Assembly: GCF_963082655.1 (NCBI RefSeq)
Contig: NC_081554.1
Location: forward strand, 44,946,291-45,010,290
Reading direction: 5' to 3'
DNA from: Stomoxys calcitrans
Lineage: Eukaryota > Arthropoda > Insecta > Diptera > Muscidae
Length of the DNA: 64,000 nucleotides
Shown one piece after another: positions 1 to 9,835 of this stretch. The translations under genes and the position numbers were made by a program. Within the stretch, counting starts at the first letter, position 1; every line of letters starts with the position of its first letter. Under the pieces are notes generated by a model. The model had not been told where the DNA came from and did not search any database. It worked only from the letters and a program-made list of their open reading frames with translations.

Positions 1-55
1 TGCGGAGTGGGCCCGTTCCAGATAGTATAAAAATGAATTTGTTTTTGTTTGTCGG

Positions 56-1650
56 TTTATTTGTTTGTTCCATGTAGACTCGAAAGCGGCTGAACCGATT
101 ACCTTGAAATTTTCACGGACAGTGTAGGTTGGTCGGGAAAGAAACACAGACTATATAGATTTTTGACATCGGAAGGGGGGCGACCCTTCCCCTTACTACA
201 AAAGTACTACCCAAAAATGAAAGGTATTCAGGAGTGGAGTACGAATTTCACATGGTCGGGTTTCCTTCCCGGGCTATATAATTTTTTTTTATATCGGATA
301 GGGGCGGACCCTCCCCCTTACCCCAAAAGTACTACCCAAAAATAAAAGTGTACTGATGAGGACAATATAGGTCTCAAATGAAGGATATTCAGGAGTAGAG
401 TACAAATTTCATATTAAAAATGGGGTCCAAGTAATAGGGGGACCGCCCCAGCCCCAAAACATCCCAAAATAGGTTTATTCGACGAACATGACAATATTGG
501 ACTTGAATGAAAGGTATTCAGGAGTAGATTACGAATATAGTCAAGAAGAAAGAAGAGGCTTTATAATTTTTTGATATAGGAAGGGGGCGGACCCTTCCCC
601 TTTACCCCAAAAACACCACCCAAAATCAAAAGTGGACCGATAAGGACAATATGGATGTCAAATGAAAGATATTGAAGAGTAGAATGCGAACATGGTATTA
701 GAAATTGGGTCCAAGTACCCAGGATGTCGCCCTAACCCCAAAACTTCTAAAAGCAGACAAATTGAAAGTCCACATCAATATGGCACTCAAATGAAAGGTA
801 TTCGGTAGTAGATTACGAATCTGGCAACCCACCCCATCCCATAACCCCCTATACTTCGTTCTGATTTTGTATGCCAGATTAGAAATCTACTCCCGCATAC
901 CTTTGATTTGAGACCCATATTGAAATTAACGTCCAATATGTCTATTTGGGGGAATTTTGGGGTTGGGGCGGCCCAATGGGTACTTAGACTCAAATTTTAA
1001 TATCATATTCGTATTGTACTCTCCGTCACCTTTCATTTGATACCAATATTGTCCCAATCGGTCCACTTTTGATTTTTGGTTGTGTATTTGGCATAAGGGG
1101 GAGGGTACGTCCCCTTCCGATACCGAACAATTATATAGCCTTCCAGACCAAACTTTTGATTTTGGGTTATGTTTTTGGCATAAGGGGGAGGGTCCGTACC
1201 CCTTCCGATACAGGACCAATTTTATAATATGCGAAAATTTCGAGAAAATCGGTTCTGCTGTTTTTCAGTCAAACAAACCGAGTCCCATATATTTTTGTTT
1301 AGCTAATGTGACCATTTATGCATTTTTGTGGGGGTGGGGTAACCCTCTATACTTCGACATGAATTTGTATGCCAGATTCGTTATCTACTACCGCATACTT
1401 TTCATTTTATACCCATGTTGTCCTTATCGGTCCACTGTTGATTTGGGTGGGGTTTTTGTGGTAACGGTGGAGGGTCCGCCCCCTTCCGTCATCTATAAAT
1501 TATAAAGCCTATTCCTACTTCCAGACCATATTCGTAAGCTACTCCCAAATACCTTTCATTTGAGAACCATATTGTCATGATCGTCAAAAAAAAACCTATT
1601 TTAACCTATTTTCGGGCTTGGTCGACCCCTCAGATACTTAGACCCAACTT
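56..1650. repeat. Foldback-like dispersed repeat with internal subrepeats
   Basis: Non-coding repeat built of subunits carrying phrases such as aatgaaaggtattcaggag on the left, and their reverse complement (ctactcccaaatacctttca) on the right. The left half (about 160-820) and right half (about 870-1640) are head-to-head inverted copies. The centre is near 848, with arms 791-826 and 871-907. The outer part also inverts: 'gctgaaccgattaccttgaa' near 90 is answered by a reverse-complement-like stretch near 1220-1260. A block at 830-915 recurs at about 1325-1410 in the same orientation. C-rich phrases (cttccccttac) alternate with AT-rich ones. The same subrepeat family fills 62600-64000. The open frames here are incidental. 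I cannot assign a transposon superfamily. Confidence 0.7.
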
Positions 1651-2340
1651 TTATTATGAAATTCGTACTCTACTCAATTATTCTACAAAGTAACGCTGCA
1701 TTCACAACATTGTTCCCATTCGCTTTATATGCGATTAACTTGACGCCTCACATCCACTTGCAAAACTTAAAAGCGTTTAAAGTCATAGGTTATATGATTG
1801 GAAAGTTGCCATGCAACATAATTCGATTATTAACACTCGAAATATTTCACCATTTTAGCCTAAAGACTTTCCAAATGGCAAAGGATTGAGGCCTTGGCTT
1901 CAATTTACTTTTCATAATCCTTAGCTATGCGAACATTGTGTTGTATTTCCATAGAGTAAATATTCCCCCACACCCAAGGACGGACAGACAGACTTTTTGA
2001 AGTAAATGACGAGGTGGCATGAGTTGTGTCTCTTCGGAGCTTACAATATAATACCCGAACATATTTCGCATATTTTCTTATTTGCCTGGAAGACATTCCA
2101 GTTAATTGGAGTTAAGAACAACCAACAACTCAGGATATGGTTTTGCCAATACATTTGTCGGTGTTTCGTGTGGTTGGCATATTTGTTCCTTCGAAAACGG
2201 ATCAATTTAGCCATTGGGTTGAAGCCAATGGATGGGGGTGTGTGTTCTGTGTTTTTTTCTCCAATGGGTATGGCTTACTTCTGAGTATGATGTTCATTTT
2301 ATGTTGCCCTAAATTGCTAGCAAGCTAACCCTACATATTT
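1651..2340. other. AT-rich sequence without a recognised gene
   Basis: Short open frames of 60-90 codons exist on both strands, but none resembles a known family or has a convincing codon pattern. A 'ggacggacagacagac' phrase at about 1978-1993 resembles the tail of the dispersed subrepeat elements seen elsewhere in the window. I see nothing else in this stretch. Confidence 0.4.
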
Positions 2341-2571
2341 TTCGAGTATTTGTCCTTGAGGTTGAAAGTTCACGAACCTCGAAGAGGGTATGTAAACGCA
2401 TTTGATTTTCTCGTTATACAGATTGGGATGATCTGGTGATTGTTTGCCCAATAGAAGACATATTGCATTTTAAAACCTAAAGCATAACTATGGGCGGCGT
2501 CATATTGATATATATTGGTGGACCCCCCTAACATTGACGACCCATGCAAACGAAAAAAAGGACCATGATTT

Positions 2572-3170
2572 GCGGATCTGCAACTGGAATGTCCGCACTC
2601 TTTATTGAGAAGGTGCAGTATAAGCGCTGGCGGATGGATGGAGAAATACAAGGCAGGTAATACCTTTTTACAGGAAGTGCGATGGACCGGGAATGGCGTC
2701 ACTACAACACCAAATGGTGACGAACTTTACTATAGCTGCCATAACACGAGGCATGAATTTGGCTGAAACACCTTGTCTCCAGCTTTACTCCGATGGATGA
2801 GAGTCTAGCCACCATCTGCATAAAAGCCAAATTTTTCAACATCAGCCTTATTTGTGCCCATGTCTCGACGGAAGACAAGGACGAACAGACCAAGGATATT
2901 TTCTACGAGCGCCTAGAGAGAGAATTTGACCGCTGCACAGCCCATGATACTAAAATCGATCTGTGAGATTTTAATGCGAAGATCATGAAGGAAGACATCT
3001 TTGGTCCAACAGTCGGAAAATATAGCCTCCACGAGATAACGTCCCATAATGGGTTGAGGCTGATAGATTTCGCCGTGGCAAAAAACATGGTATTATGCAG
3101 CAGCAGATTTCAACATAAAACCTGTAAGGAAGGGCAAAAGTCGGGCGGCGTCGACTGTATAATACTCTAC
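2572..3170 (+). pseudogene. RTE endonuclease domain, N-terminal part, broken
   Basis: An apurinic-type endonuclease nicks target DNA for target-primed reverse transcription in LINEs. The sequence reads RICNWNVRTLY near 2573-2605, then LQEVRWTGNG at about 2660-2695, and DFNAKI with FGPTVGKYSLHE at about 2965-3035. It ends with NGLRLIDFAVAKNMV and FQHKT around 3050-3125. These are the ordered landmarks of the RTE endonuclease fold. Several frameshifts and in-frame stops (for example just before DFNAKI, where the expected Gly-Asp is degraded) show it is dead. The domain stops near 3165, where a repeat insertion begins. The expected next part (a region like SDHxLVAAKVR) resumes near 4290. Confidence 0.8.
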
Positions 3171-4004
3171 ACCTACCCTACAAGTACAATGTGGGAGCTA
3201 TTTCCAATCCTGAACCAATTTTGATGAACCTTGGCGGATGTTTTCAGAGGGGTTATTAAACAATCCCTATCAAATTTCGAGCAAACATGTTCAAACTGTA
3301 ATAACTGCGGTTGACAAATGGCAAATTACCCAAATACTGACGAACATATATATGGGAGCTATATCTAAGTCTGAACCGATTTCAAGCAAACTTCTCGGAT
3401 ATTGTGGTAGTCGTCGAGGAAAGCATTGTGTGACACGATTGGTCAATAAATGCGCTTAAAGTGGCTCTTGGAGTGAAAATCAGGCGATATGCATATATGA
3501 CAGCTATATCTAAATCTGGGACGATTTCTATGAAGTTCACCAGTAATGCCGACAATCATAAGAAAATCCCTCCTGCCAAATTTCGAGATCATCGGTTGAC
3601 AAATTTGCACTTTATTGCAATATTTCTCAAAATCGTACGAACATATATATGGGAGCTATATCTAAATCTGAACCGATTTCGAGCAAACTTCTTGGATGTT
3701 GTGACATTCGTCGAGAGAAAAGCGTTTTGCAAAATTTAGGCAAGATGGGTCAATAAATGCGATTGCAGTGGCTCTTGGAGTGAAATTTGGGCGATTTACA
3801 TGAATGACAGCTATATCTAAATCCCAACCGATTTCCATGAAATTCAGCAGTAATGCCGAGAGTTGCGAGGGAATCGTTTCTGCCAAATTTCGAGAGAATC
3901 GCTAAACAAATGACCATTTTAATGCATTATTACTGCAAATCGGACGAATATATATATGGGAGCTATATCTAAATCTGATCTGATTTTTTCCAATGTCAAT
4001 AGGC
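3171..4004 (+). repeat. Dispersed repeat with ~300-bp tandem subunits, inserted in the RTE element
   Basis: A subunit containing 'atatatatgggagctatatc' occurs near 3347, 3642 and 3949, giving steps of about 295-306 bp. Each unit also contains 'tggctcttggagtga', 'aatgccgac/gagag' and 'ctgaaccgatttc' phrases. The left edge (actctacacctaccctac) resembles the TATACCCTCCACCAT-type end of the element at 44283-45790, in degraded form. It separates two parts of one RTE endonuclease and is therefore younger than that LINE. The small open frames inside are not genes. Confidence 0.65.
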
Positions 4005-4262
4005 TTCGCCTCTCGACCAAAAAACATATCTGTACCAAATTTTAAGACGATCGGATGAAAACCGGCTCTTGCACAAATATTGAGTGCCTATGATTCTCGA
4101 TATGACAAGGGGAGTTATTGGCGCCTTTTTATAACCAATGGTCACCTTTTTGCCGCGACGATCGTACCTTTGGACCGCAACGAGCTTGCTCACACAGGAG
4201 TTTGACCAGGATTGCCACCTTCACATGAAAATTTGGCTGCAACAACAACAACAAGAAATCAA
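4005..4262 (-). repeat. LINE-derived fragment ending in a (CAA)n run
   Basis: The stretch with 'ataaccaatggtcacc', 'gagcttgctcacaca' and a final 'gcaacaacaacaacaag' (about 4080-4256) is a diverged copy of segments found three times at 60310-60450, 60620-60735 and 61090-61277. There it adjoins minus-strand RT-thumb coding fragments. Orientation is inferred from those copies. It lies at the inner edge of the insertion that splits the RTE endonuclease. Confidence 0.5.
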
Positions 4263-4269
4263 ATTGATC

Positions 4270-5425
4270 ATGTTGTAATATATGGAAGGCATTCGCGTTA
4301 GATGTACGATTGATCCGAGGAGCGAATATACATTCGGATCATTAACTTGTTGCAGCAAAAGTTCGTACCCATTTGAGTATGGCGAGAAAAGTACGATCTG
4401 ACATTGCACAGAAGCTGGACTTTGAAAAGCTGCAAACACAACAGATGGCAACGGCATACTCCATACGACTGGCCCAACTGCTTGATGAAAGCACTCCTTG
4501 TTCCGATGATGAAACGGTGCAGTGGCAATCCAGTGCCCACTCCATGGAAAATGCAGAGAAATCCGTGCTTGGGTACCAAAAGCCTCCCCCAAGAAACCTA
4601 TGGTACGACAAAGAGAGTCGAGACGCTACTGAAGGCAAGAATGTGGCATACAGAGCAACCCTGCAATCAGTAATGAGAGAGGAGAAACGCTTATTCCGCA
4701 GAAAGAAAAGGGAAATGGATAGACGTGAATGTGAGCGATTTGAGATGTACAGGAGTCACAATGAAGTCCGAAAATTCTACCCAAGAATCAAACATTTAAC
4801 CGATGGCTTTGGTACTGGCACAACCTTCTGCAGAGACAAAGAGGGAAATCTGACACAGATAAAATGCTGAGGATATGGAAAGAACAGCCATCGGTTGGCT
4901 TTGGTACTGGCACATCCTTCTGCAGAGACAAAGAAGGAAATCTGGTAACTGACACAGATAAAATGCCGAGAATATGGAAAGAACATTTCACCCAACTGCT
5001 AGTGTCCGACGTTGTCGGCGAAGAGGATAACGCAGAATTAATCCCTGATAATGGTATAGAATGTTTAACTCAGAATGAGGTCCAAGAAGCAGTGACCCGA
5101 CTAAAGAGCAACAAGGCAGCAGGAGCCGATGGGTTACCCGCTGAACTATTTAAGACCGGAGGCGACACGCTGATAAGGCGTATGCATCAGCTCGTCTGGG
5201 CAATCCGGCTAAAAGAACGCATACACGATGATGGGAACCTCAGCATACTATGTCTCGTACACAAGAAAGGAGACAAGTAGGAAAATGCCAACTTCAGAGG
5301 AATACGTCTCCTCCCCATCGTATACCAGATACTCTCGAGTGTACTGCGTCAAAGTCATTGAGATAATTGGGCCCTATCAATGAGGCTTTAGACCTGGTAA
5401 ATCCACCATGGAACAGAGATAATCC
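4270..5425 (+). pseudogene. RTE endonuclease end, linker and N-terminal reverse transcriptase, broken
   Basis: Coding potential resumes with an SDH-like endonuclease end near 4285-4370. A linker follows in the 165-codon frame at 4373-4870 (ARKVRSDIAQKLDFEKLQ, then AYRATLQSVM and a basic RRKKREMDRRE stretch). The RT start is in the frame at 4864-5280, with EHFTQLL, the conserved NKAAGADGLPAELFK and LSILCLVHKKGDK. It ends with ANFRGIRLLPI-like and GFRPGKSTMEQR remnants near 5290-5420. A short direct repeat (about 4799-4860 versus 4888-4950, 'ggctttggtactggcacatc') causes an internal duplication and frameshift. The catalytic YADD region is absent, so this is a fossil. Confidence 0.85.
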
Positions 5426-5692
5426 CGAGAGCAGCAGTAAAACGTACGAGACAAAGCAGCGCAAGTCGGACAAAGAACATAAAAACAACACCACCCGAAG
5501 CAAAGCAAATGTGGTGGCTAGTTAGATGGTTATGTGTCTTGTTGGTGGATTGATTGTTGTTGTCATATGTTGGCTTGCAAAGAGTGCCTTTCAAAAACAA
5601 ATTTGTACTTTTGGGTCGTTGAGTTTCATAATAGATTGTTGCCGGGAAATGATCAAATTTCGTAGTTGTTTTTTCGACCAAAGTTGTTGTTG
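5426..5692. other. Unrecognised insertion replacing the RTE RT palm
   Basis: Between the GFRPGKST motif and the C-terminal domain of the RTE element lies about 270 bp with no recognisable RT sequence. It is AT/GT-rich (for example 'gattgttgttgtcatatg'). Its last part, 'tttcgtagttgttttttcga' near 5660, recurs near 6001. That places a duplication breakpoint on both sides of the first C-terminal copy. Confidence 0.45.
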
Positions 5693-6668
5693 TGTGAAAT
5701 AAAGCGAAGAAAAATAATACTGGCAAACAGATGCTGCTTTGGATTAAGTAGGCAGTTTAGAAACAAAATCACCTCTCGACAGGCGAAGATCACGATAAAT
5801 GGGTTCGTAGCATGGGTACTTGTGAAAGCAGACGAAGCAGTGCTTGGAGTGTTTGAGTGAGAGATTCTTCTTGGAGTGTTTGAGACAGAGATTCTTCTTC
5901 TGGGCCATAAATTTATATGGACCAGTTTGCATTGATGTTCGTATGAATCACGAACTGTATGATCTATATGTCGAAATTGTTGCAGAAAAATTAACAAAAT
6001 TTCGTAGTTGTTTTTTCGACCAAAGTTGTTGCTTTTCAAAATTAACGATTTATTTGCGTTACTGAAACTCGATTGGCACTAGTTTTGAACTAAAGCGAAG
6101 AAAAATAATACTGGCAAACAGACGTTGCTTTGGATTAAGTAGGCAGTTTAGAAACAAGGACACCTTGCCACTGACGAAGATCACACGATACAAAATACTG
6201 TTACAACTTGCATTGTTAGATGGTTCCGAGGCATGGGTACTTGTGAAAGCAGACGAAGCAGTGCTTAGAGTGTTTGAGAGAGAGAGATTCTTCTTGGAGT
6301 GTTTGAGAGAGTGATTCTTCTTCTAGGCCATACATTTATATGGACCAATTTGCATCGATGTTCGTATGAATCATGAACTGTATGTCGACGTTAGCATAGT
6401 TAAACGCATCAAAATACAACGGCTGCGTTGACTAGGTCATGTTGTCAGAATGGATGAAGAAGCTCCAACAAAGAAGTCTTTTAAAGGCAAACACGGTGGT
6501 ACACGCAAACCGGGAAGACCAAAAGCCCGATGGAAAGATCAAGTGGTGGTAGACACCTCAAAACTTGGTGTCAGAGATTTTAGAATGAGCACAGAAGATC
6601 GAGGCGCTTGGAACGCTATTCTACGTTCGGCTAGTGGAACAAATATTCTGCCAATTAAAGTAAAGTAA
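5693..6668 (+). pseudogene. RTE ORF2 C-terminal domain, internally duplicated
   Basis: The block from 'gcgaagaaaaataatactgg' at 5704 is repeated at 6095, an offset of 391 bp. Each copy encodes ANRCCFGLSRQFRNK-like, WVLVKADEAVLRVFE and INLYGPVCIDVRMNHELYD remnants. After the second copy a 72-codon frame (6450-6668) gives MDEEAPTKKSF, GRPKARWKDQV and DRGAWNAILRSASG, the usual end of RTE ORF2 proteins. It is preceded by KRIKIQRLR and LGHVVR in a neighbouring register. Function of this domain in LINE integration is not well defined. Stops and frameshifts show that it is not expressed as an intact protein. Confidence 0.85.
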
Positions 6669-8060
6669 ATATGTTTCTTCTATTAGAAGGCCTTGAAGCG
6701 CTGTTTTCAGCCCTGATTTCGGCAGGTTTTTCGACTTTTTCCCACTGGGATAGTAAAGCCTCAACAAACTGCCATGTAACATTTACATTGGCCGCAAATC
6801 AAAAGCTTTGTTTCATAAGGAAGCCCAACTTTTAGTATGGGGTATTTTGCCACAGCATTTAACGAACATCGATGTGAGTTGCTTAAGGCATTTCCTCGCT
6901 ATCCCCTTGCCAGAGTTGGGTAATGGATTTTTCTATTTGAATACACATCATTTGGAAAAAGTTGCGTTCCATCATACAAAATATTCTGAAAATGGCCTTT
7001 GGTCATTTTTGACATTACCCACAACATTGGTGTCCTTAGCTTTACCGTTACTATTACCTCTGCTGTCAACACAGTCATCATCGTCATCGTCATCATCATC
7101 ATCATCCATGTCCTTGTTCTCATCATCTCATCTTTATTATTATGGTTATAATTTTATTCTACAAACATGAGAGAAGCCAAAAGCAACTACGTAATCAGTA
7201 TCGATTCAGTAAATATTTATTGCAGCCTTATGCCAAAGTAAAGGAAATCTGTGCTGCCGCTACACGAGCGGCGAGTACCATGGTCAAATTATGTGCGATT
7301 CCTTCGCAGTACATCCCCCACTCCCTGTCCTTCAACAAATGTTGACATTACTGATTTTTTTCCCTGAAGGCAAATATGGTGTAAGAACTGAAAACCCCTA
7401 CACACGCAACCAGCATAAAATTATTCAATTCGCAGTTTGGAATCATACAAACCGATGTCCAAAGCCACCCACTTGCCGCTATGTTTGAAAAAAAAAAAAA
7501 AAAGAACAAAACAAAACAAAACTCCCCTAGCATTACACTTTTATTATGCACCGCACAAAGGTTGGGAAAAAATTGTGGCCGGAAGATTTTAACTCTGTTA
7601 TTTCAATGATTATTGAGAACTGAAATGTTTACTCTGTGAGAGAAAAAAAAAAAAAACAACCTGCGCTATTTGTTTGCCTGCATGGGGTAAAAAGCTGACA
7701 AAAATTTAATTGGTTTAAGTATTTACATTTAATTTGTATGCACTGATGAGAGACAGCATGCCCTTGTTGGGGTTAAATGTGCATTAAAGGTTGATAAAAG
7801 TGCATTATTCTTTAAAAGGCAACTGCTTTAATAAGTTTGCCATTCAAATGACTAATTAATCAAAAACTCTGTGACTATGAATAGTTCATAAACTATACAT
7901 AGACTTTATCATACTTATTACAGAATTCAAAATCGTGTGATAAATATGAGGGCTTTGTCTAAATTTAAACAAATTTTTATAAATTTATCTAACTAGGAGT
8001 CACATGCTATTGAGTTAATCTAAATTTCATGGAAATGAAATGATTATCGCCTTGCAGGGG
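6669..8060. other. 1.4 kb without a recognised gene
   Basis: AT-rich DNA between two RTE remnants. A 120-codon frame at 6808-7170 (+) is low-complexity after codon 90 (a serine run from the TCA/TCG microsatellite). It resembles no family I know, and I do not call it a gene. Poly(A)-like tracts occur at about 7487-7503 and 7643-7656; these could be old retroposon tails. I see no transposon coding sequence here. This is one of the best candidates in the window for ordinary single-copy fly sequence. Confidence 0.45.
7074..7110 (+). repeat. TCA/TCG trinucleotide microsatellite
   Basis: Imperfect (TCA)n/(TCG)n run. It produces the poly-serine tail of an otherwise unconvincing open frame. Confidence 0.9.
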
Positions 8061-8178
8061 TTACTTCTTTACGATGATACCAGGATCCATGTGGTGAATA
8101 TCATCGTTGCCTGTTACAGTGATAAAATTCATTTGTGGGCCTGGCCGAATCTTGGGAATCCATCCATCATGAATTTTG
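8061..8178 (-). CDS. Candidate terminal exon of an unidentified host gene
   Basis: On the minus strand a splice-acceptor-like 'tacattttaag' (8189-8179) precedes a clean frame. It reads KIHDGWIPKIRPGP, then QMNFITVTGNDDIHHMDPG and IIVKK, followed by a stop at 8063-8061. It is about 39 codons with balanced composition and no relation to the transposons around it. The Gly/Pro/His-rich, Lys-Lys-ending tail could suit a small secreted peptide, but I do not recognise the family. The upstream gene, if any, would be cut off by the minus-strand RTE copy that begins within about 80 bp. The frame could also be chance. Confidence 0.25.
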
Positions 8179-8249
8179 CTTAAAATGTACACAAAATAAA
8201 TTTAGTTGAAGGGCATTATTTAACACTACAATTATTAAAGCTTCTAGGA

Positions 8250-9640
8250 ACAACGAACAAGTTTATATGAAAGCTCCTTCTCGAGTATTCCAGGATTTGG
8301 CGCAATGTGTATATCTGGTCTATGCTGGATTTACCAGGTCTAAATCCGCATTGATGGGGCCAATTATCTCAATGACTGTAGGTTTTAATCTTTCACAAAG
8401 TACGCTCGAGAGTATCTTGTGTTCGATTATTCCTCTGTCTCCTCATCTTGTCATCTTTCTTGTGTACGGAACATAGTATGCTGAGGTTCCAATCATCGTG
8501 TATGCGTTCTTCTAGCAGGATTGCGCAGACAAGATGATGCATACGCCTTATCAGCGTGTTGTCTCTCTTAAATAGTTCAGCACGTAACCCGTCGGCTCCT
8601 GCTACCTTGTTATTCTTCAGTAGAGTCACAGTTACTTCGACCTCTGTCTCCTCATCTTGTCACCTTTCTTGTGTACGGGACATAGTATGCTGAGGTTCCA
8701 ATCATCGGGTATGCGTTCTTCTAGCCAGATTGCGCAGACAAGATGATGCATACGCCTTATCAGCGTGTCGCCTTCGGTCTTAAATACTTCAGCACGTAAC
8801 CCGTCGGCTCCTGCTGCCTTGTTATTCTTTAGTAGAGTCACAGTTACTTCGACCTCATTCTGACTAGGAGGCAAATATTCTATATCATCATCAGAGATTG
8901 GTTCTGCGGTATCCACTTCGTCACCATCATCATCATCATCATCGGATACTAGCAGCTTGATAGTGTTCTTGCCATATCCTCAGCACACTATCTGTACCAG
9001 TTATCAGATTTCTTTCTTTGTCTTTGCATGATGATCAGCCTGCACCAAAGTCATCGGTTTGATGTTTAATTCTTTTGCAAAATTTACAGACTTCATTCTG
9101 GTTCCCATACATCTCAATTCACTCACACTCGTTTCTTTTTCTTTCTGCGGAATAAGCGTTTCTCCTCTCTCCTTTTTCTCCCTATACCTCTCCTTCATCT
9201 GGCGCGTTGCTACTATTTGCAGGGTTCCTCTGTATGTCGCATTCTTGGCTTCAGTAGCATCTCGACGCTCTTGGTCGTGGTTTCTTGGGGGGAGGCTTCC
9301 GGTACCCAAGTACTGATTTCGTGGCCTTTTCCATGGAATGGGCAATGGTTTGCCACTGCGCCATTATATCATCGGGACAAGGAGTGCATCTGTTGTGTTT
9401 GCAGCTTTTCAATATCCAGCTTCCGTGCAGTGTCAAATCGTACTTTTCTCGCCATTCTCAGGCGGGTGCAAACCTTTGTTGCAACAAGGTAATGATCCGA
9501 ATTTTTATTTGATCTTCGGGTGGATCAGTTTGGTTTCTTGTGTTTTGATCGGGTGACAACCATGCGGTTTTGTGAATCCTACGATTGTGTTGAAATATGG
9601 TGCTGCTAACTTCCATGTTCTTTGTCGGGTCAAAATCTGT
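8250..9640 (-). mobile_element. Second decayed RTE-clade LINE copy, minus strand
   Basis: Reading leftward on the minus strand, there is an endonuclease remnant (NMEVSSTIFQHNRRIHKTAW, about 9620-9540) and a linker (LHGSWILKSCKHNR, then ATKSVLGYRKPPP and ATEAKNATYRGTLQIV). These correspond closely to the linker of the + strand copy at 4400-4680. Next comes an Asp-rich stretch from an ATC microsatellite, then RT motifs KNNKAAGADGLRAE and DWNLSILCPVHKKGDK. The frame ends in SSVLCEILKPTVIEIIGPIN near 8400-8350, with SREGAFI-like sequence by about 8265. Multiple frameshifts and a tandem duplication make it inactive. It lacks the 3' half, which is unusual for LINEs and points to deletion or rearrangement after insertion. 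Confidence 0.85.
8393..8860 (-). repeat. ~212-bp tandem duplication of the RTE fingers region
   Basis: The segment encoding NNKxAGADGLRAE through SILCxVHKKxDKMRRQ occurs twice in a row. Equivalent points are at 8821 and 8609. The upstream copy reads PDDWNLSILCPVHKKGDK. The downstream copy has HDDWNLSILCSVHKKDDK and has lost codons around 'FKRDN'. The duplication arose within the fossil element and produces the two adjacent minus-strand frames at 8632-8916 and 8393-8629. Confidence 0.85.
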
Positions 9641-9660
9641 TTGCCTCAACCCAATAAGAC

Positions 9661-9835
9661 AAACGCCTTCTCTGAGGATGGCATAATTCGCATCGTTAGG
9701 GTGCCGGGCCATAACGAAGTAAGGAGGCATGAAATGGCAGATGATCCGGAGAACGGTCGTCAATAAACTTGTTTGACCCGTAGCCTTTAGGGTCGACGCA
9801 GTCCGAGTTAAATCGGTGCGGCAAGTGATAGCATG
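9661..9835 (+). pseudogene. LINE RNase H scrap abutting the satellite
   Basis: This is a shortened copy of the RNase H region at about 52361-52730. It shares 'cttctctgaggatggcataa', a GHN motif in VPGHNEVRRHEMADD, 'gtcgacgcagtccgagttaa' and 'atcggtgcggcaag'. Internal deletions remove about half of the sequence. It ends at 9835, and the first satellite monomer starts at the next base with no spacer. It belongs to the same LINE family as the element on the far side of the array. Confidence 0.8.

Larger units (their letters stand above)
2341..6668 (+). mobile_element. Decayed RTE-clade non-LTR retrotransposon (umbrella)
   Basis: Pieces of one RTE-type ORF2 appear in the expected order on the + strand. 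The endonuclease is at about 2572-3170, the rest of the endonuclease plus the N-terminal RT at 4270-5425, and the post-RT C-terminal domain at 5693-6668. Recognition rests on RTE-typical phrases: NWNVRTLY, LQEVRWTG, GADGLPAELFK, LSILCLVHKKGDK, GFRPGKST, IQRLRWLGHV and GRPKARWKDQV. Frameshifts, stop codons, an insertion (3171-4265), loss of most of the RT palm and a C-terminal duplication make it inactive. A second copy of the family lies at 8250-9640 in the opposite orientation. Confidence 0.85.

Noticed and set aside
4777..4995. Minus-strand frames at 4777-4995 and 4221-4638
   Set aside because: Shadows of the RTE linker and RT coding sequence on the + strand.
6808..7170. 120-codon host gene
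   Set aside because: Serine run from a microsatellite, no family resemblance, no splice or codon evidence.
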